Source of the DNA: Candidatus Limnocylindrales bacterium
Lineage (GTDB): Bacteria > Moduliflexota > Moduliflexia > Moduliflexales > JAUQPW01
Length of the DNA: 58,301 nucleotides
Assembly (NCBI GenBank): GCA_035559535.1
Contig: DATMBG010000038.1
Span: 1 to 58,301 of the forward strand
Direction: 5' to 3'
The stretch's first letter is position 1; every line of letters starts with the position of its first letter. The notes beneath the pieces were generated by a model. That model did not search any database and had not been told where the DNA came from. It worked only from the letters and a program-made list of their open reading frames with translations. This document shows, piece after piece, positions 48,997-58,301 of this stretch. Both the position numbers and the translations under genes were made by a program.

Positions 48997-51900
48997 CTAT
49001 TCAACCAAACTCCTTTGAGCCATATACTGCCGTAATTTTGCCGGATCTAGATATTTTAGTAATTCATCGGGGGGAGGCTCGAAATTAACTTCCGGCCAGT
49101 TTCTGGGCTTTTCACTGCTTAAGATATAAGTTCGCATACACTTGCAGCCTTTATGAAGGGGGGGTTTAAAGATCTCGGTTTCGAAATGATCTGGATGAAA
49201 CACCATCCCATGCAAGAACCGGCATAGCGGGCAGGTATCTCGATCTATGATGGCCGAATAGATAATCCTGACCACCCCCCGTCTACTCAGATCGGAAGTC
49301 GGCGTAATAGTCTTGATCTTTTTAATCAGATCGGTTTCTAAGGTTTCTAAGGGAGACTTTACCAAGGAAATCTCAGATTTTGGATTTTTAACTCTCCGGT
49401 TAGAAGTTTGTTGTCTGGAGCTTGGACGGGAGGAAGTATGAGTTGGGAGATTTTCATTGTCTTCATCTTCCAGACCCATTTCCGGCGTTACCAATCTGAA
49501 AGCATTTTCAAGCTTTTTTCTTTCCCAATAGTTTTTCAGGAAAAGATTTTTCATCTTTTCCTTAAAGCTACCATCTTCCGCGGGATATAGATCGGTTTTT
49601 TCAGGTCCCCTGGATAAAGGTCTATGGGGGCCAAAAACAGAGGGTTCTTCCTTCATAGAACCGTTGGATTCAGTCTCCTCAACGGAAGAAACAAATTTAC
49701 TTTCAGAATCAGGGGATTCCATATCCAGACCGGAAGGGGCTAACTCTTCCTTTAGTTCTTCTTCCAAAATTTTAGGGATAATCTCTTCCACGGTGGAAGG
49801 ATTTTCCTCCTGCTCTTCTTCGTCTGGGTTTTGATTTGGGGGGGTAAATTCAAAGGGTTCTTCCGGTAAAGATATTTCCTCTTCTTGAGATCGAAGTGAG
49901 GCCTCCGTCTCTAAATTTTCAACCCCCGGTTGAGTCCCTGTAGGTTCGGTTTCAGTTGAAGAGGCTTCAAGGATTATCTCCGGCTGATTTTCTTGATTCA
50001 CCTGAGGTTCTGAAGAAGAGATTGGAACCGGCTCCTCATCGGGTAATGGATCCGAATCAAGGACCGGGGTCTCCTCGATTGTCGACACTTCAGGATGGTT
50101 TTCTGCCATCAAGTCTTCTTCGGTAAGGACCGACTCAGGCGAAAGTTCCTTCTCTTCTTTACGCTCAATATCCTGTGGGATGGTCTTCTTTTCATCGGAT
50201 ATTTCCTCCCCGGACAGGCGGGCCTCAGGAGCTGCTTCCAGGGGTACAGTTATCGGAACGTAGGCCTGGGATATTTCCTCTTCATACAGATCCATTTCGG
50301 TAAGCCCCTCCCTCTCCCTCTCAGCATATGGGGAGGGTAGGAGGGGGGCGGTAATTCCTTCCTCCTCAACAGATAGTACCGGAGTTGCGGTTTCCTCATC
50401 CTTCTGTTCATGGGTTTCGGAGATTTTACTTTCGCAAAGGTCGATCTCACCGGATTCTACGACCTGCTCAGGGATCTCGGCTATACCGGTGGAAAGGTGG
50501 AAAACAGAAGACTCCCCATCTTCCTGGGTATCTGGAGTTTCCCGGGTTGCTTCTTCCTGAAAGTTAACCTCAGCAGCTCCCTCAGACTCAGAAGAGATAA
50601 ATATATCAGGATATAGTCTCGAGGTGATTACTTCTTCCGGACTTTCCTGCATTTCTGGGGTATTCTCCCTGCTTAAAGTTTCTGTTTCAGGTGATAGGAC
50701 TTTTACTTCCTCCGACTTTTGAGCCTTTAAATTATCCAGGGTCTCTGCATCCCCATAGGTTTTAATATTTTGTACTTTTTGCTCTTCCAGAGTCTTTAGA
50801 GATGCCATGACCGGTAAGCTTTCAACTCCCTCACCCTGTAGGGTATTCTTTGCAGTAACTCTATTTTCTGGATATTTTTCTCCGGCTTTTTGTTTTATTC
50901 CCATGAGATTTCCGTTAGCCGTATCCCGGACTGCTCCCCAACTTTGACTAAATTTTTTAAAAAGGGTACGAAAAACATTGGGTTGAGCGCCGAAAATTTC
51001 TTGCCAGAAGCTTTCACCACACTTAGAACAAAGTGTAGAGCCCCGTTCATAGGAATATCCGCAGCTTCTGCAGCGAGATATCTTCAAGTTCTTATCTCCA
51101 TCGATTTCCTCCAGGGACACTTTGCCTTCAAGGATCGCCAGGCATTTTCTAAGTTGAGAGGTAGCTCCTGTTTCTATCGGTTGAGGGGTATCAGAGGTAT
51201 GACGGTTCAGGGTTATAAAAATTTCCTTCCCTTTTGGAATAACCCCGATCTTTTCCCCTTTATGGAAAACGTAATCCCAGTTCTTGTCTTTTTGAGGGTT
51301 GATACTATTGGGAAGCAATCGAAATCCAAGCTGTAACTTTTCTAAATTCAAAGCCGGACAAAAGGTATAAGGGAGTAAGTTTGCTTGAATCTTGAGGAAG
51401 AGCTGTTCTTTGTCCACAAAAAAGATACCCAGTGTAGAATCCATCTCCCCACAGCGGAACCAACTGTTTTCCCAGTTACTTTCCATATCCCGTATCTGAG
51501 CTTTGTGACATCCTATAAAATTGTAACTAAACGAAGTCGCTCCATAGCAATAACGGGGATCCCGTCCCCTGAGATAATTTCCATAACACTGAAGCCAGCC
51601 GGTAAGGATTTCCTCATCGATTAACTTGTCATCCAGGTAAACTTGAAGGGGAGTTTCTGTTTTGAGCTCTTCATAAATTTCACGAAAAATTAAAATATCT
51701 TTGGGTTTAAAATCGAGGGTGTAAACGTGGGGTTCCAGGGGGTCTTCTTTAAGATTGTATTGGTAATAACCATCCCAGTTTTCCAATAATTCTTGAAACC
51801 CCTTCAACTTAAATTTAATCCGGAGGTTCCAATCTTCTTTGAGGCTTAAAAGGGGTTTTTCGGTTCCTTGAAAAAACTTGACCTGGTATTGTTCTTCAAT

Positions 51901-52287
51901 TCGGTCGATTTCTGACTTTATCCAATCGTTGCCGGGCTCTATCTCCAGGATTGCCTGGAGTCGGGATAGGGTCTTCTTGAGTAGAATTTCTGAGTGTTCT
52001 TTGTCTTCTTCCGCCTGAGCCAGAAATTGATCTGCCTGATCTCGAAGAGCATCTATCTGGACTTTAAGCTTAAACGTTTCACAGCGCTCTATATACGTCT
52101 CCAGTAAAGGATCTTCTGTCAGTTCAAAAGCCTGCCTGAGATATCGAATAGCCTCATCGGCTCGCTCTAATTTTGCCTTAGGAGACCTGGCCCGGTCTGC
52201 CTTCCGAATACATTTTAAGGCCCTACCTTTTAAAGATTTTATAAGTTGCTTATCTGTTTTATCTATCTTAACCATAGTCTTACCCAC
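48997..52287 (-). CDS. large acidic protein with zinc ribbon and MuF-like C-terminus
   Basis: A 1096-residue protein without signal peptide or membrane helix. The N-terminus (about 1-140) is helical and TPR-like. A mixed domain with Trp, Tyr and Cys follows (about 140-395). A zinc ribbon (CRSCGYSYERGSTLCSKCG) lies near 405-425. A very long Glu/Pro/Ser/Thr-rich disordered stretch runs about 480-960. The C-terminus (about 1010-1055) has DRDTCPLCRFLHG, then PPLHKGCKC, which resembles the metal-binding end of MuF/SPP1 gp7-type phage head proteins. No function is assigned. Start GTG 52287 or ATG 52275. It diverges from tamB and precedes ftsX-envC. Confidence 0.75.
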   Translation of the reverse strand: MGKTMVKIDKTDKQLIKSLKGRALKCIRKADRARSPKAKLERADEAIRYLRQAFELTEDPLLETYIERCETFKLKVQIDALRDQADQFLAQAEEDKEHSEILLKKTLSRLQAILEIEPGNDWIKSEIDRIEEQYQVKFFQGTEKPLLSLKEDWNLRIKFKLKGFQELLENWDGYYQYNLKEDPLEPHVYTLDFKPKDILIFREIYEELKTETPLQVYLDDKLIDEEILTGWLQCYGNYLRGRDPRYCYGATSFSYNFIGCHKAQIRDMESNWENSWFRCGEMDSTLGIFFVDKEQLFLKIQANLLPYTFCPALNLEKLQLGFRLLPNSINPQKDKNWDYVFHKGEKIGVIPKGKEIFITLNRHTSDTPQPIETGATSQLRKCLAILEGKVSLEEIDGDKNLKISRCRSCGYSYERGSTLCSKCGESFWQEIFGAQPNVFRTLFKKFSQSWGAVRDTANGNLMGIKQKAGEKYPENRVTAKNTLQGEGVESLPVMASLKTLEEQKVQNIKTYGDAETLDNLKAQKSEEVKVLSPETETLSRENTPEMQESPEEVITSRLYPDIFISSESEGAAEVNFQEEATRETPDTQEDGESSVFHLSTGIAEIPEQVVESGEIDLCESKISETHEQKDEETATPVLSVEEEGITAPLLPSPYAEREREGLTEMDLYEEEISQAYVPITVPLEAAPEARLSGEEISDEKKTIPQDIERKEEKELSPESVLTEEDLMAENHPEVSTIEETPVLDSDPLPDEEPVPISSSEPQVNQENQPEIILEASSTETEPTGTQPGVENLETEASLRSQEEEISLPEEPFEFTPPNQNPDEEEQEENPSTVEEIIPKILEEELKEELAPSGLDMESPDSESKFVSSVEETESNGSMKEEPSVFGPHRPLSRGPEKTDLYPAEDGSFKEKMKNLFLKNYWERKKLENAFRLVTPEMGLEDEDNENLPTHTSSRPSSRQQTSNRRVKNPKSEISLVKSPLETLETDLIKKIKTITPTSDLSRRGVVRIIYSAIIDRDTCPLCRFLHGMVFHPDHFETEIFKPPLHKGCKCMRTYILSSEKPRNWPEVNFEPPPDELLKYLDPAKLRQYMAQRSLVE

Positions 52288-52330
52288 TTAGAGGTTAATA
52301 ACCAAAAATTCCTGATTTTTGGATTTGATT

Positions 52331-52359
52331 CTTGTATCCTAAAATAGGGCTATTGTCAA
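52331..52359 (-). promoter_or_regulatory. promoter for the 1096-residue gene
   Basis: On the minus strand TTGACA (52359-52354), a 17-base spacer and TACAAG (52336-52331) lie 44 bases before the GTG start. Confidence 0.6.
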
Positions 52360-52527
52360 ATATTTTTTTCTAATGTTTTAAAGTTTTTCTGCCGGTAAAT
52401 TCCTGGGATTTGTCCAAGCAAATATTTTACCCTTCCGATATGCTATTGCTCTCCCTTCAAACTTGCTTTAAAGTTATAGTAAAAAGATAACTTAAAATGT
52501 TGAGATCGTGCTAAAAGTATTCATTCC

Positions 52528-55500
52528 ATGAAAAAACTTTGCCCCCCCTTCGCAGGAAGGTTTTTTATTTTCTTAAGTGTCCTGATATCCATCCTTTTCC
52601 TCCATCCTGATTCGTTAAAAGGTGAAGTAAAAGCTGAGGATTTGCAAGGGAAAAAAGCGTCTAAAGAAGCTTTTCTTAGCTTAGATATCCATTCTCAGTT
52701 CGTTTTAGATATTTTAAATAAATTACTGGGATTTCCCATCGGTCCTTTATTAGGAAAAGCTGAAATCAAAAGTAAAGTGACCGGGTTTTTATCCGATCTC
52801 ACGATCCATGCCTCCTTAAAATTCCCACAAGCTTCTTACCGGAGAATTTATACCGAAGGGCTTTCCATTGAGCTGGAGCTTAGAAATCCTCAAAGTCTTC
52901 AAGATCTTTCCCTCACAGCTTCTCTTAAACTATCCCAGGCCCATGTTTATGGCCTTAATCTCACTAACCTGACGGCCCAGGTCAGGTTAGAGAAGGGGTA
53001 TTTGAACATTTCGGATCTCTCGGCCACCCTTTTTGATGGGAAACTGATAGGAAACGTGCAAATTCCCCTGAGACCTGTCCCCTCCACTTTATCTCTTATT
53101 CCTTCCCGGTTAAATCTACAGGTGGCCTCCACGCCCCTCAAACTGAATATAGAAGGAGGCGCTAATTTCCAAATTGAAGCTTCTTCGATTAGTCCAAAAT
53201 TGGTTAAAGGTCTATCAAAGAAGTCGGTTCCAGGAGTCTCAAAGGAGCCTAAGTTAAACCTTCAAATACAGGCTTCTTCTCCAGAACTCCAGGTTGTGTT
53301 GAAGGATATTTTTGGCCGGGACACGGATTGCTTTCTACCCTCTCCCTTCTGCCCTCTCGTAAGGAATCTCCAGGGAGAGCTGGTGTATTTGAGGGGAAAG
53401 ATCGCAGGGCCTCTCTCCCGGCTGGGATTTCAAGGAGATTTTTTATTAAGAGAAGTAAAACTCTATGATACCTCTATTCAACAGATAGAAGGTCGGGCCG
53501 GCTATCCAGATCTGGGTAACCAACAAATTCAACTGGATTTTGGAGAGGTGGTCACACCTTATCAGATCTTCGATCGAGCTACCTTCTCCCTTCGTAGAAA
53601 TCGGGTCGATCGGTGTCCTGATGGTAAAACCAATTCCTGCCCCGACTCTCTAACCTGGTCGCTTCAAGCTCAGAAAGGAACCAGTTACCTAAAAGGTAAT
53701 GGCTCCATGGCTCTGAATACCGGAACTTTTGAAACCGATTTAAATGGGAAAGATCTTAATTTACTTGATTTAAGCCGGTTACCCAAAACAGCCTTCCCTT
53801 ATCAAGGCCAACTGGATATTCAAATACGAGGATTCGGGTCTTTAGCCAATCCGCAGGTTCAAGGTTCTTTAAGATTCAAAAATTTACAGTTTAAAAACCT
53901 TCCGGTTCCGGATATTTTAGCCGAGTTTACTCTTAAAGAAAAACAGCTTAAATCCACGATCAATGCCTTTAAAGGGGAGTATGTGGCCACCCTGAATCTT
54001 CTCTTGACCCCGTCCCTTGATTATACCTTCCGCATGACCCTGCAGCAGGCAGGGGTAGAAAAAATTCTGGGTTTTTTCTATCCCCTGGAGGATATCAAAG
54101 GAACTCTGTCCGGGCAGATCTTTTCTGAAGGTAGTTTGAAAAATCTCGAAGAGGCTTCGGCCAAAATTACTTTAAATAGAGTTAACCTCCAAATCTATGA
54201 TCAGGACTTTTTCAATGAAGGCGTAATAGAGTTGGCCGTTACGAGAGAAAAATTAAGTTTTATTTCCCTGAAAATGCGGGAACGGGCTGGAGAACTGGGA
54301 TTGTTTCTTCAAGGAGATCTGAATTTTAAAGGTGAGTTGAATTTAGGGGTGGACGGTTTGATCGATCTGCGTTTTGTTGCTCCTTTCGTTCCACGCCAAT
54401 TCATTCGGGAATTAAACGGAAGGGCCCAGGTTCTGCTAGACCTTCGGGGAGCTTATAGGAATCCTGAATTTAATGGAGTTGTGGAAATCCGACAGGGTCT
54501 GGTAGGCTTTACCAGTTATCCAGATCCCATTACCCAGATAACTGGAAAATTTCTTTTAAAGAAAAATCGTATCGAAGTAACCCAGATCCGGGGACGCCTG
54601 GAGACTCCGGGCGTTGGAGAAGACGCCTCTTTCCTCGAAGCCAGTGGAAATCTTTTTTTAGAGGGTAAATCGCTTTCATCGGTGGATGTGGTCCTTCGGG
54701 GGCAAAATGTAACGATCCGGCAACCTTTTGAGTTCCTTGCAGTAAAAACCAACCTCCAGGTAACTTTGAAAGGAAAACCCAACGCTCTTTTGCTCTCGGG
54801 AACGGTGGCGGTTGTCAATGCCCAATACCTGGAGGTATTAGATATTCAATCTTTAATTCGAATGACCGGCAGGCAAAGAGATTTGCAGAAACCGGCTGAA
54901 TTTCCCGTCCGAACCCTTGGCTTGGATGTGGCCGTTAAGTCGCCCCGCACTGCCAGGTTAAGGGGCAAAACCATGGACCTTAACCTGCAGGTAGATCTGA
55001 CCCTCCGGGGAACTATCCAAAGGCCTGAAATTCGGGGCCATATTGGCACAACTGGAGGAAAGGTCACCTTTGAAAATCGGGATTATAGTGTTTCCTCAGG
55101 ATCCATTGATTTCATCGATCCCAGTGGACTCAACCCGGATATTAACCTTCAAGCCAGGACGGAGATTAGAAACTATCAAATCTTCCTCACCCTTCAAGGA
55201 AGTTTGAAGGATTTTTCATTGAGTTTAAGTTCCGATCCACCCCTTCCCGAGCGGGATATTACGGCCCTGTTGGCTTTCGGGGGAACTTTCGATCAGGTCC
55301 TGGGAACCTTTAGTACGCTGGGGGCCGAGCAGGTCGCAAGACTCGTTATCCCACCCGTACAGAGTCAATTTGGAGGAAGACTGGAAAGATTAACCCGACT
55401 GGACAGGCTCGAAATAGAACCCTTCGAAGCCCAAAATGGAACCGGTCTGGGATCTTCTTCCTTTACGCCCAGAGTTATTATCGGTAAAGAATTTTTTAAA

Positions 55501-55659
55501 GATTTCTTCCTTACTTTTTCTACCACCGTGGGGGTTGCTCAGGAAAAGCAGTTGGTTCAATTAAGGTATGTAATCTCCGACCGCTTTTCCCTCATCGTTG
55601 AACGGGATAACGAAAATCAAACCAACGTAAGTGCCCGCATACGATTTGAGTTCAAATAA
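52528..55659 (+). CDS. TamB-like translocation/assembly protein (DUF490)
   Basis: A 1043-residue protein with an N-terminal membrane anchor (FFIFLSVLISILFLHPD) and a long periplasmic beta-taco region of AsmA/TamB style. The C-terminal DUF490/TamB domain is clear: TTGGKVTFENRDYSVSSG, IDFIDPSGLNPDINLQA, PPLPERDITALLAFGG and a final RVIIGKEFFKDFFLTFSTTVG barrel-like end. It is thought to move lipids or help outer-membrane protein insertion. No tamA is adjacent. One segment near residue 270 (LPSPFCPLVR) is encoded by a C/T-rich run resembling spacer repeats. Confidence 0.9.
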   Translation: MKKLCPPFAGRFFIFLSVLISILFLHPDSLKGEVKAEDLQGKKASKEAFLSLDIHSQFVLDILNKLLGFPIGPLLGKAEIKSKVTGFLSDLTIHASLKFPQASYRRIYTEGLSIELELRNPQSLQDLSLTASLKLSQAHVYGLNLTNLTAQVRLEKGYLNISDLSATLFDGKLIGNVQIPLRPVPSTLSLIPSRLNLQVASTPLKLNIEGGANFQIEASSISPKLVKGLSKKSVPGVSKEPKLNLQIQASSPELQVVLKDIFGRDTDCFLPSPFCPLVRNLQGELVYLRGKIAGPLSRLGFQGDFLLREVKLYDTSIQQIEGRAGYPDLGNQQIQLDFGEVVTPYQIFDRATFSLRRNRVDRCPDGKTNSCPDSLTWSLQAQKGTSYLKGNGSMALNTGTFETDLNGKDLNLLDLSRLPKTAFPYQGQLDIQIRGFGSLANPQVQGSLRFKNLQFKNLPVPDILAEFTLKEKQLKSTINAFKGEYVATLNLLLTPSLDYTFRMTLQQAGVEKILGFFYPLEDIKGTLSGQIFSEGSLKNLEEASAKITLNRVNLQIYDQDFFNEGVIELAVTREKLSFISLKMRERAGELGLFLQGDLNFKGELNLGVDGLIDLRFVAPFVPRQFIRELNGRAQVLLDLRGAYRNPEFNGVVEIRQGLVGFTSYPDPITQITGKFLLKKNRIEVTQIRGRLETPGVGEDASFLEASGNLFLEGKSLSSVDVVLRGQNVTIRQPFEFLAVKTNLQVTLKGKPNALLLSGTVAVVNAQYLEVLDIQSLIRMTGRQRDLQKPAEFPVRTLGLDVAVKSPRTARLRGKTMDLNLQVDLTLRGTIQRPEIRGHIGTTGGKVTFENRDYSVSSGSIDFIDPSGLNPDINLQARTEIRNYQIFLTLQGSLKDFSLSLSSDPPLPERDITALLAFGGTFDQVLGTFSTLGAEQVARLVIPPVQSQFGGRLERLTRLDRLEIEPFEAQNGTGLGSSSFTPRVIIGKEFFKDFFLTFSTTVGVAQEKQLVQLRYVISDRFSLIVERDNENQTNVSARIRFEFK

Positions 55660-55682
55660 TAGCTGTCCAGGTTTTAGAGATT

Positions 55683-57743
55683 TTAACGCTTCCCGGCCAC
55701 TTCCAGTTTTACAGGTCCCGAAGAGCTTTCTTCCAAAGCTTCTCCCGGTTTAGCCCCTTTAATCCCGATCACGGCATGGCTCCAGTGGAGTCGGCCTCTC
55801 AAATCTTCTTGAGCGCCAATGGTTTTCAAAGCTTCTACTGCCTCGGTAGTCAAGCAGAGTGCCCCTTCATCTTTTAGGGCCAGGATTACAATTTTTCCTT
55901 CTTCAAGTTTGCCGATAAACTTCGCCATACGACGGGATTCTCTCTGCCACCTGTGGGTATCAAAGGCGGTCGATTCTTCAACCCTTCCCGTCTGAGGATT
56001 TACAACGACTACATTATAACCTCGACTCTGGGGGGAAACAGCCTGCCCATTAACAAGGATAACGCCTAAATTTCCGGCATACAGACCTGCACTTTGAACG
56101 ATAAGGTCTACCGGAGCTTCGATTCCTGTTTTTCCAATTTTGGAAGGAAATCGCTCTCCTTTAACCAGAAAGTCCTCCCAATCTTTACGATGCACGATCT
56201 GTCCCTTCCTTTGACAGGGTTCAGGACAGGTTTGATAGTGAAAAAGGAAATGTTGACCTTTTATAAAGGTCTCAGGCTTCAATTGCAGAAGGCTGATTAA
56301 AGGGTCTGCTTGAAGGGAATAATCCCGGTAAATCAGTCGCATAGATCCTGCTATTCCGTTTCGATAGACATAGGCCCCCTGGTAATTATCGGGCAGATCC
56401 AGAAAGAAGAGATGGGCTCCACGAGGTAAAGTGGGATAAAGGGATTTCATCTGATTTTGAATTTCCTGCACCATCTCTCCGGCATGGTGCCATCGTTCAT
56501 TTTTTTCGCGCGTTGTGAAGAGGTTTAACAGGGTTAAAATCCCTATCATTAAGTATCCAGGACCGGGAAGATACAGGGACCGGAGGAATAATTTTTCCTT
56601 CGTAGGGGTGACCGGCCGGTCACCCGTACTCCTTTTTTGACCCAATCCCAATCCCAGAAAAAGCAAGAATCCAACCGAAGGAAGGTAAAGAAACCGCTCG
56701 GCCGCGATATTCATAACCGGCAGGAGGGTTACCGGAATCCAGAGACAGGCCAGCCCTGCGATGCGGGACATTCTAAACAAAGCATACACAGACAGGCTAT
56801 AAGGAAAAAGAAGAAGATATTGAATCCAATTCATATGGGAAGGCAGGATAGCTTCAAAGGGAAACAGCAATTGACGGGCATACCAGACCAGGATACTGAC
56901 CATGAACCATCCCCACTTAAGATGGACCGAGCCCTGTGGATTTAAATAGCCACCGATTCCGCCCAGCAGGATAAATCTCAAGACCAGATAAACGGCCAGA
57001 ATAAAGAAAAAAGGGGATAACCTTTTCAATTTTGAAAGAAAGGGCTTCTCTCCTATCATCCAATCTATCAAGAATAGAACCAGAGGGAGGGTGATGGCCA
57101 TCTCTTTGCTCATGAGAGCCCCTATAAAAGCTCCTATACTCCCTGACAGCAGGAAGATACGGAAGCGCAGAGATTCAGAGGGGGGACTGTGGAGATATCG
57201 GGTAAAAAGCAAAACGCTGAGCAGATAGAAAAAGCTACAAAGTACATCCACTCTTCCGGACAACCAGGTGACGGCTTCTGTATGAACCGGATGGGTTACG
57301 AAGAGCAGGCTGACAACCCAGGCAATATAACCGGAATGGGAAGAAGAGAGCAGGATCTTTACCCAAAAATAAATAACCAGAGCACTGAGCAGGTGCAGGA
57401 AAAGATTTGTCAGGTGATATCCAAAGGGATTAAATCCCCAAATTTGCCTGTCTATAAACGCAGACAATCGAACTACAGGCCGGTAGTAGGTTTCGTTAAA
57501 TAAGATGGGAGTACCCTCCTCATCCGTTGCCGGAGTTCCTAAAATTGGGCGTTCCCGATCTCGATGATTCGCAAGACCCTCCCCTCCAAAGGCCAGTAAA
57601 ACTTCCTTCCAGGTATAGGGATAAATGAGGAAAAAATCGTCTGCAACAAAATAGTTAGGGAGCGTGTTTTGAAAACTCCCGTAACCCCCCAGAAGGATCA
57701 AAAAGATAAAGAAAATTTCCTTTCTGTTCATGCTCCTAAACAT
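55683..57743 (-). CDS. TMTC/DUF1736-like membrane glycosyltransferase
   Basis: A 686-residue protein with about eleven membrane helices in its first 400 residues and a soluble C-terminal domain (about 410-686). The GT-C style marks are YFVADDFFLI in the first loop (acidic pair), THPVHTEAVTWLSGRVDVL, MSKEMAITLPLVLFL and AAERFLYLPSVGF, as in the TMTC and DUF1736 families of protein O-mannosyltransferase relatives. A palindromic repeat is inserted in frame near residues 372-381 (STGDRPVTPT), between the membrane and soluble parts. It converges with tamB, 23 bases apart. Confidence 0.82.
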   Translation of the reverse strand: MFRSMNRKEIFFIFLILLGGYGSFQNTLPNYFVADDFFLIYPYTWKEVLLAFGGEGLANHRDRERPILGTPATDEEGTPILFNETYYRPVVRLSAFIDRQIWGFNPFGYHLTNLFLHLLSALVIYFWVKILLSSSHSGYIAWVVSLLFVTHPVHTEAVTWLSGRVDVLCSFFYLLSVLLFTRYLHSPPSESLRFRIFLLSGSIGAFIGALMSKEMAITLPLVLFLIDWMIGEKPFLSKLKRLSPFFFILAVYLVLRFILLGGIGGYLNPQGSVHLKWGWFMVSILVWYARQLLFPFEAILPSHMNWIQYLLLFPYSLSVYALFRMSRIAGLACLWIPVTLLPVMNIAAERFLYLPSVGFLLFLGLGLGQKRSTGDRPVTPTKEKLFLRSLYLPGPGYLMIGILTLLNLFTTREKNERWHHAGEMVQEIQNQMKSLYPTLPRGAHLFFLDLPDNYQGAYVYRNGIAGSMRLIYRDYSLQADPLISLLQLKPETFIKGQHFLFHYQTCPEPCQRKGQIVHRKDWEDFLVKGERFPSKIGKTGIEAPVDLIVQSAGLYAGNLGVILVNGQAVSPQSRGYNVVVVNPQTGRVEESTAFDTHRWQRESRRMAKFIGKLEEGKIVILALKDEGALCLTTEAVEALKTIGAQEDLRGRLHWSHAVIGIKGAKPGEALEESSSGPVKLEVAGKR
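56602..56629. repeat. palindrome inside the TMTC-like gene
   Basis: GTAGGGGTGACCGG and CCGGTCACCCGTAC are inverted copies with 13 of 14 matches. The palindrome resembles that at 14578 and keeps the reading frame, adding a hydrophilic linker to the protein. Confidence 0.75.
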
Positions 57744-57820
57744 TACGGCTCTACCTTTACCCCTTCAAGAAGATTTTCATGGTTAATTTTTATCCCTTGG
57801 AGCCTGCTTGTAACTGTAAC

Positions 57821-58164
57821 AATTTAGTAGGTATCCCTTTTTCTGTCTGAATACCCCCCCTGATCCCCCTCCTTATCTTTACCCACATTTTTCGATTTGG
57901 GAGGATGGGTTCAAAACGGTTAGTAGGTCAACCGTCCCGGTTGACCCACCTTGCAAAAAGAGGAATCTTTCCCTCACGAAGGAGATTCAATGCATTTCGC
58001 TACTCAACCAGCAAGATAGCTAAACCAGTTATTAATCCCCTGAAATGAAAAAATGTGGGTAATGGTTAGGATCCCCCTCCAGGGGGGCTTTAGCAGCAGC
58101 CACCCCACGTCAGTCCCCCCTGGAGGGGGACCAGGGGGGTGTTTCCTTTTCCACCTACTAAATT
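57821..58164. mobile_element. nested inverted-repeat element, MITE-like
   Basis: The outer ends AATTTAGTAGGT (57821-57832) and ACCTACTAAATT (58153-58164) are perfect 12-base inverted copies. Inside lie a second pair (ACCCCCCCTGATCCCCCTCC at 57853-57872 against 58122-58140) and a third (TTTACCCACATTTTTC at 57878-57893 against 58047-58062, one base different). A hairpin GGTCAACCG/CGGTTGACC lies near 57928-57948. There is no gene within. It may be a non-autonomous element or a stack of spacer repeats; no target-site duplication was confirmed. Confidence 0.6.
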
Positions 58165-58184
58165 ACTGATCTTTGCATAAATAT

Positions 58185-58301
58185 CTAATAAAATCCAAGC
58201 TGTTTAATACAACCTTGGATCACATGAATTTTATGTCGTAAACGTTCCTTAGCCTTACGAAGTTCATACCGTAACTGACAAAGATGTTGACAACTCAAAT
58301 T
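58185..58301 (-). CDS. possible C-terminal end of an unknown protein (partial)
   Basis: From the right edge, the minus strand is open for 38 codons to a TAG at 58187-58185. The encoded end is basic and helix-like (QLRYELRKAKERLRHKIHV, with two Cys before it) and could be a coiled coil. No family is recognised. The gene, if real, lies mostly outside the window. Confidence 0.4.
   Translation of the reverse strand, partial: NLSCQHLCQLRYELRKAKERLRHKIHVIQGCIKQLGFY

Overview
The window is a chromosomal stretch of a diderm bacterium of roughly mid-40s % GC. The outer envelope is implied by TamB, type II secretion/pilus proteins, a lipoprotein and an FtsX/EnvC pair. I cannot name the phylum. The 5' end of a 23S rRNA gene lies at the left edge with no 16S or tRNA before it: a DedA gene starts about 350 bases upstream. 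An F420-type luciferase-like oxidoreductase, a TGS-less ThrS and an infC without AUG, GUG or UUG start point to a deep, little-studied lineage rather than a model phylum. No phage or complete insertion sequence is present.

Layout. 1-5 kb: 23S rRNA start, then an NtrB/NtrC-like sensor/regulator plus DedA operon, and a secreted FG-GAP-like protein. 5-12 kb: GspE/PilB ATPase, a cis-prenyltransferase, a TPR/SLH lipoprotein, PolX and an LLM oxidoreductase. 12-18 kb: acetate-CoA ligase, a small secreted protein, a receiver-domain protein and an anion transporter. 18-24 kb (minus strand): histidine phosphatase, O-methyltransferase, trpD, trpF, trpB, trpA, trpC. 24-29 kb: alpha/beta hydrolase and the gspF-H-I-J pseudopilin operon. 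29-38.5 kb: CBS protein, CaiB CoA-transferase, then thrS, tRNA-Val, infC, rpmI, rplT, pheS, pheT. 38.6-45.5 kb: folD, carD, PIN/TRAM, ispD, ispF, TPR protein, yggS, proC, yggT, DUF167. 45.7-46.6 kb: a damaged HEPN/MNT module with a partial duplication. 46.8-58.3 kb: EnvC, FtsX, a 1096-residue unknown with two putative zinc motifs, TamB, a TMTC-like membrane protein, and a nested inverted-repeat element.

The most unusual property lies between the genes. Many intergenic gaps hold a long, often near-perfect hairpin, frequently built from short tandem words (7-8 nt) followed by their complement. Word sets differ between loci (GTATGGGA, AAAGTCC, GTCCGTTG, ACGTAAA, AAGGGGAAAGG). These hairpins run through the translation-factor cluster and the trp operon, can begin at the upstream stop codon, and often occupy the place where a ribosome binding site would be. 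Several long open frames are falsely extended through them, so I chose downstream starts for trpD, caiB, thrS, rpmI and rplT.
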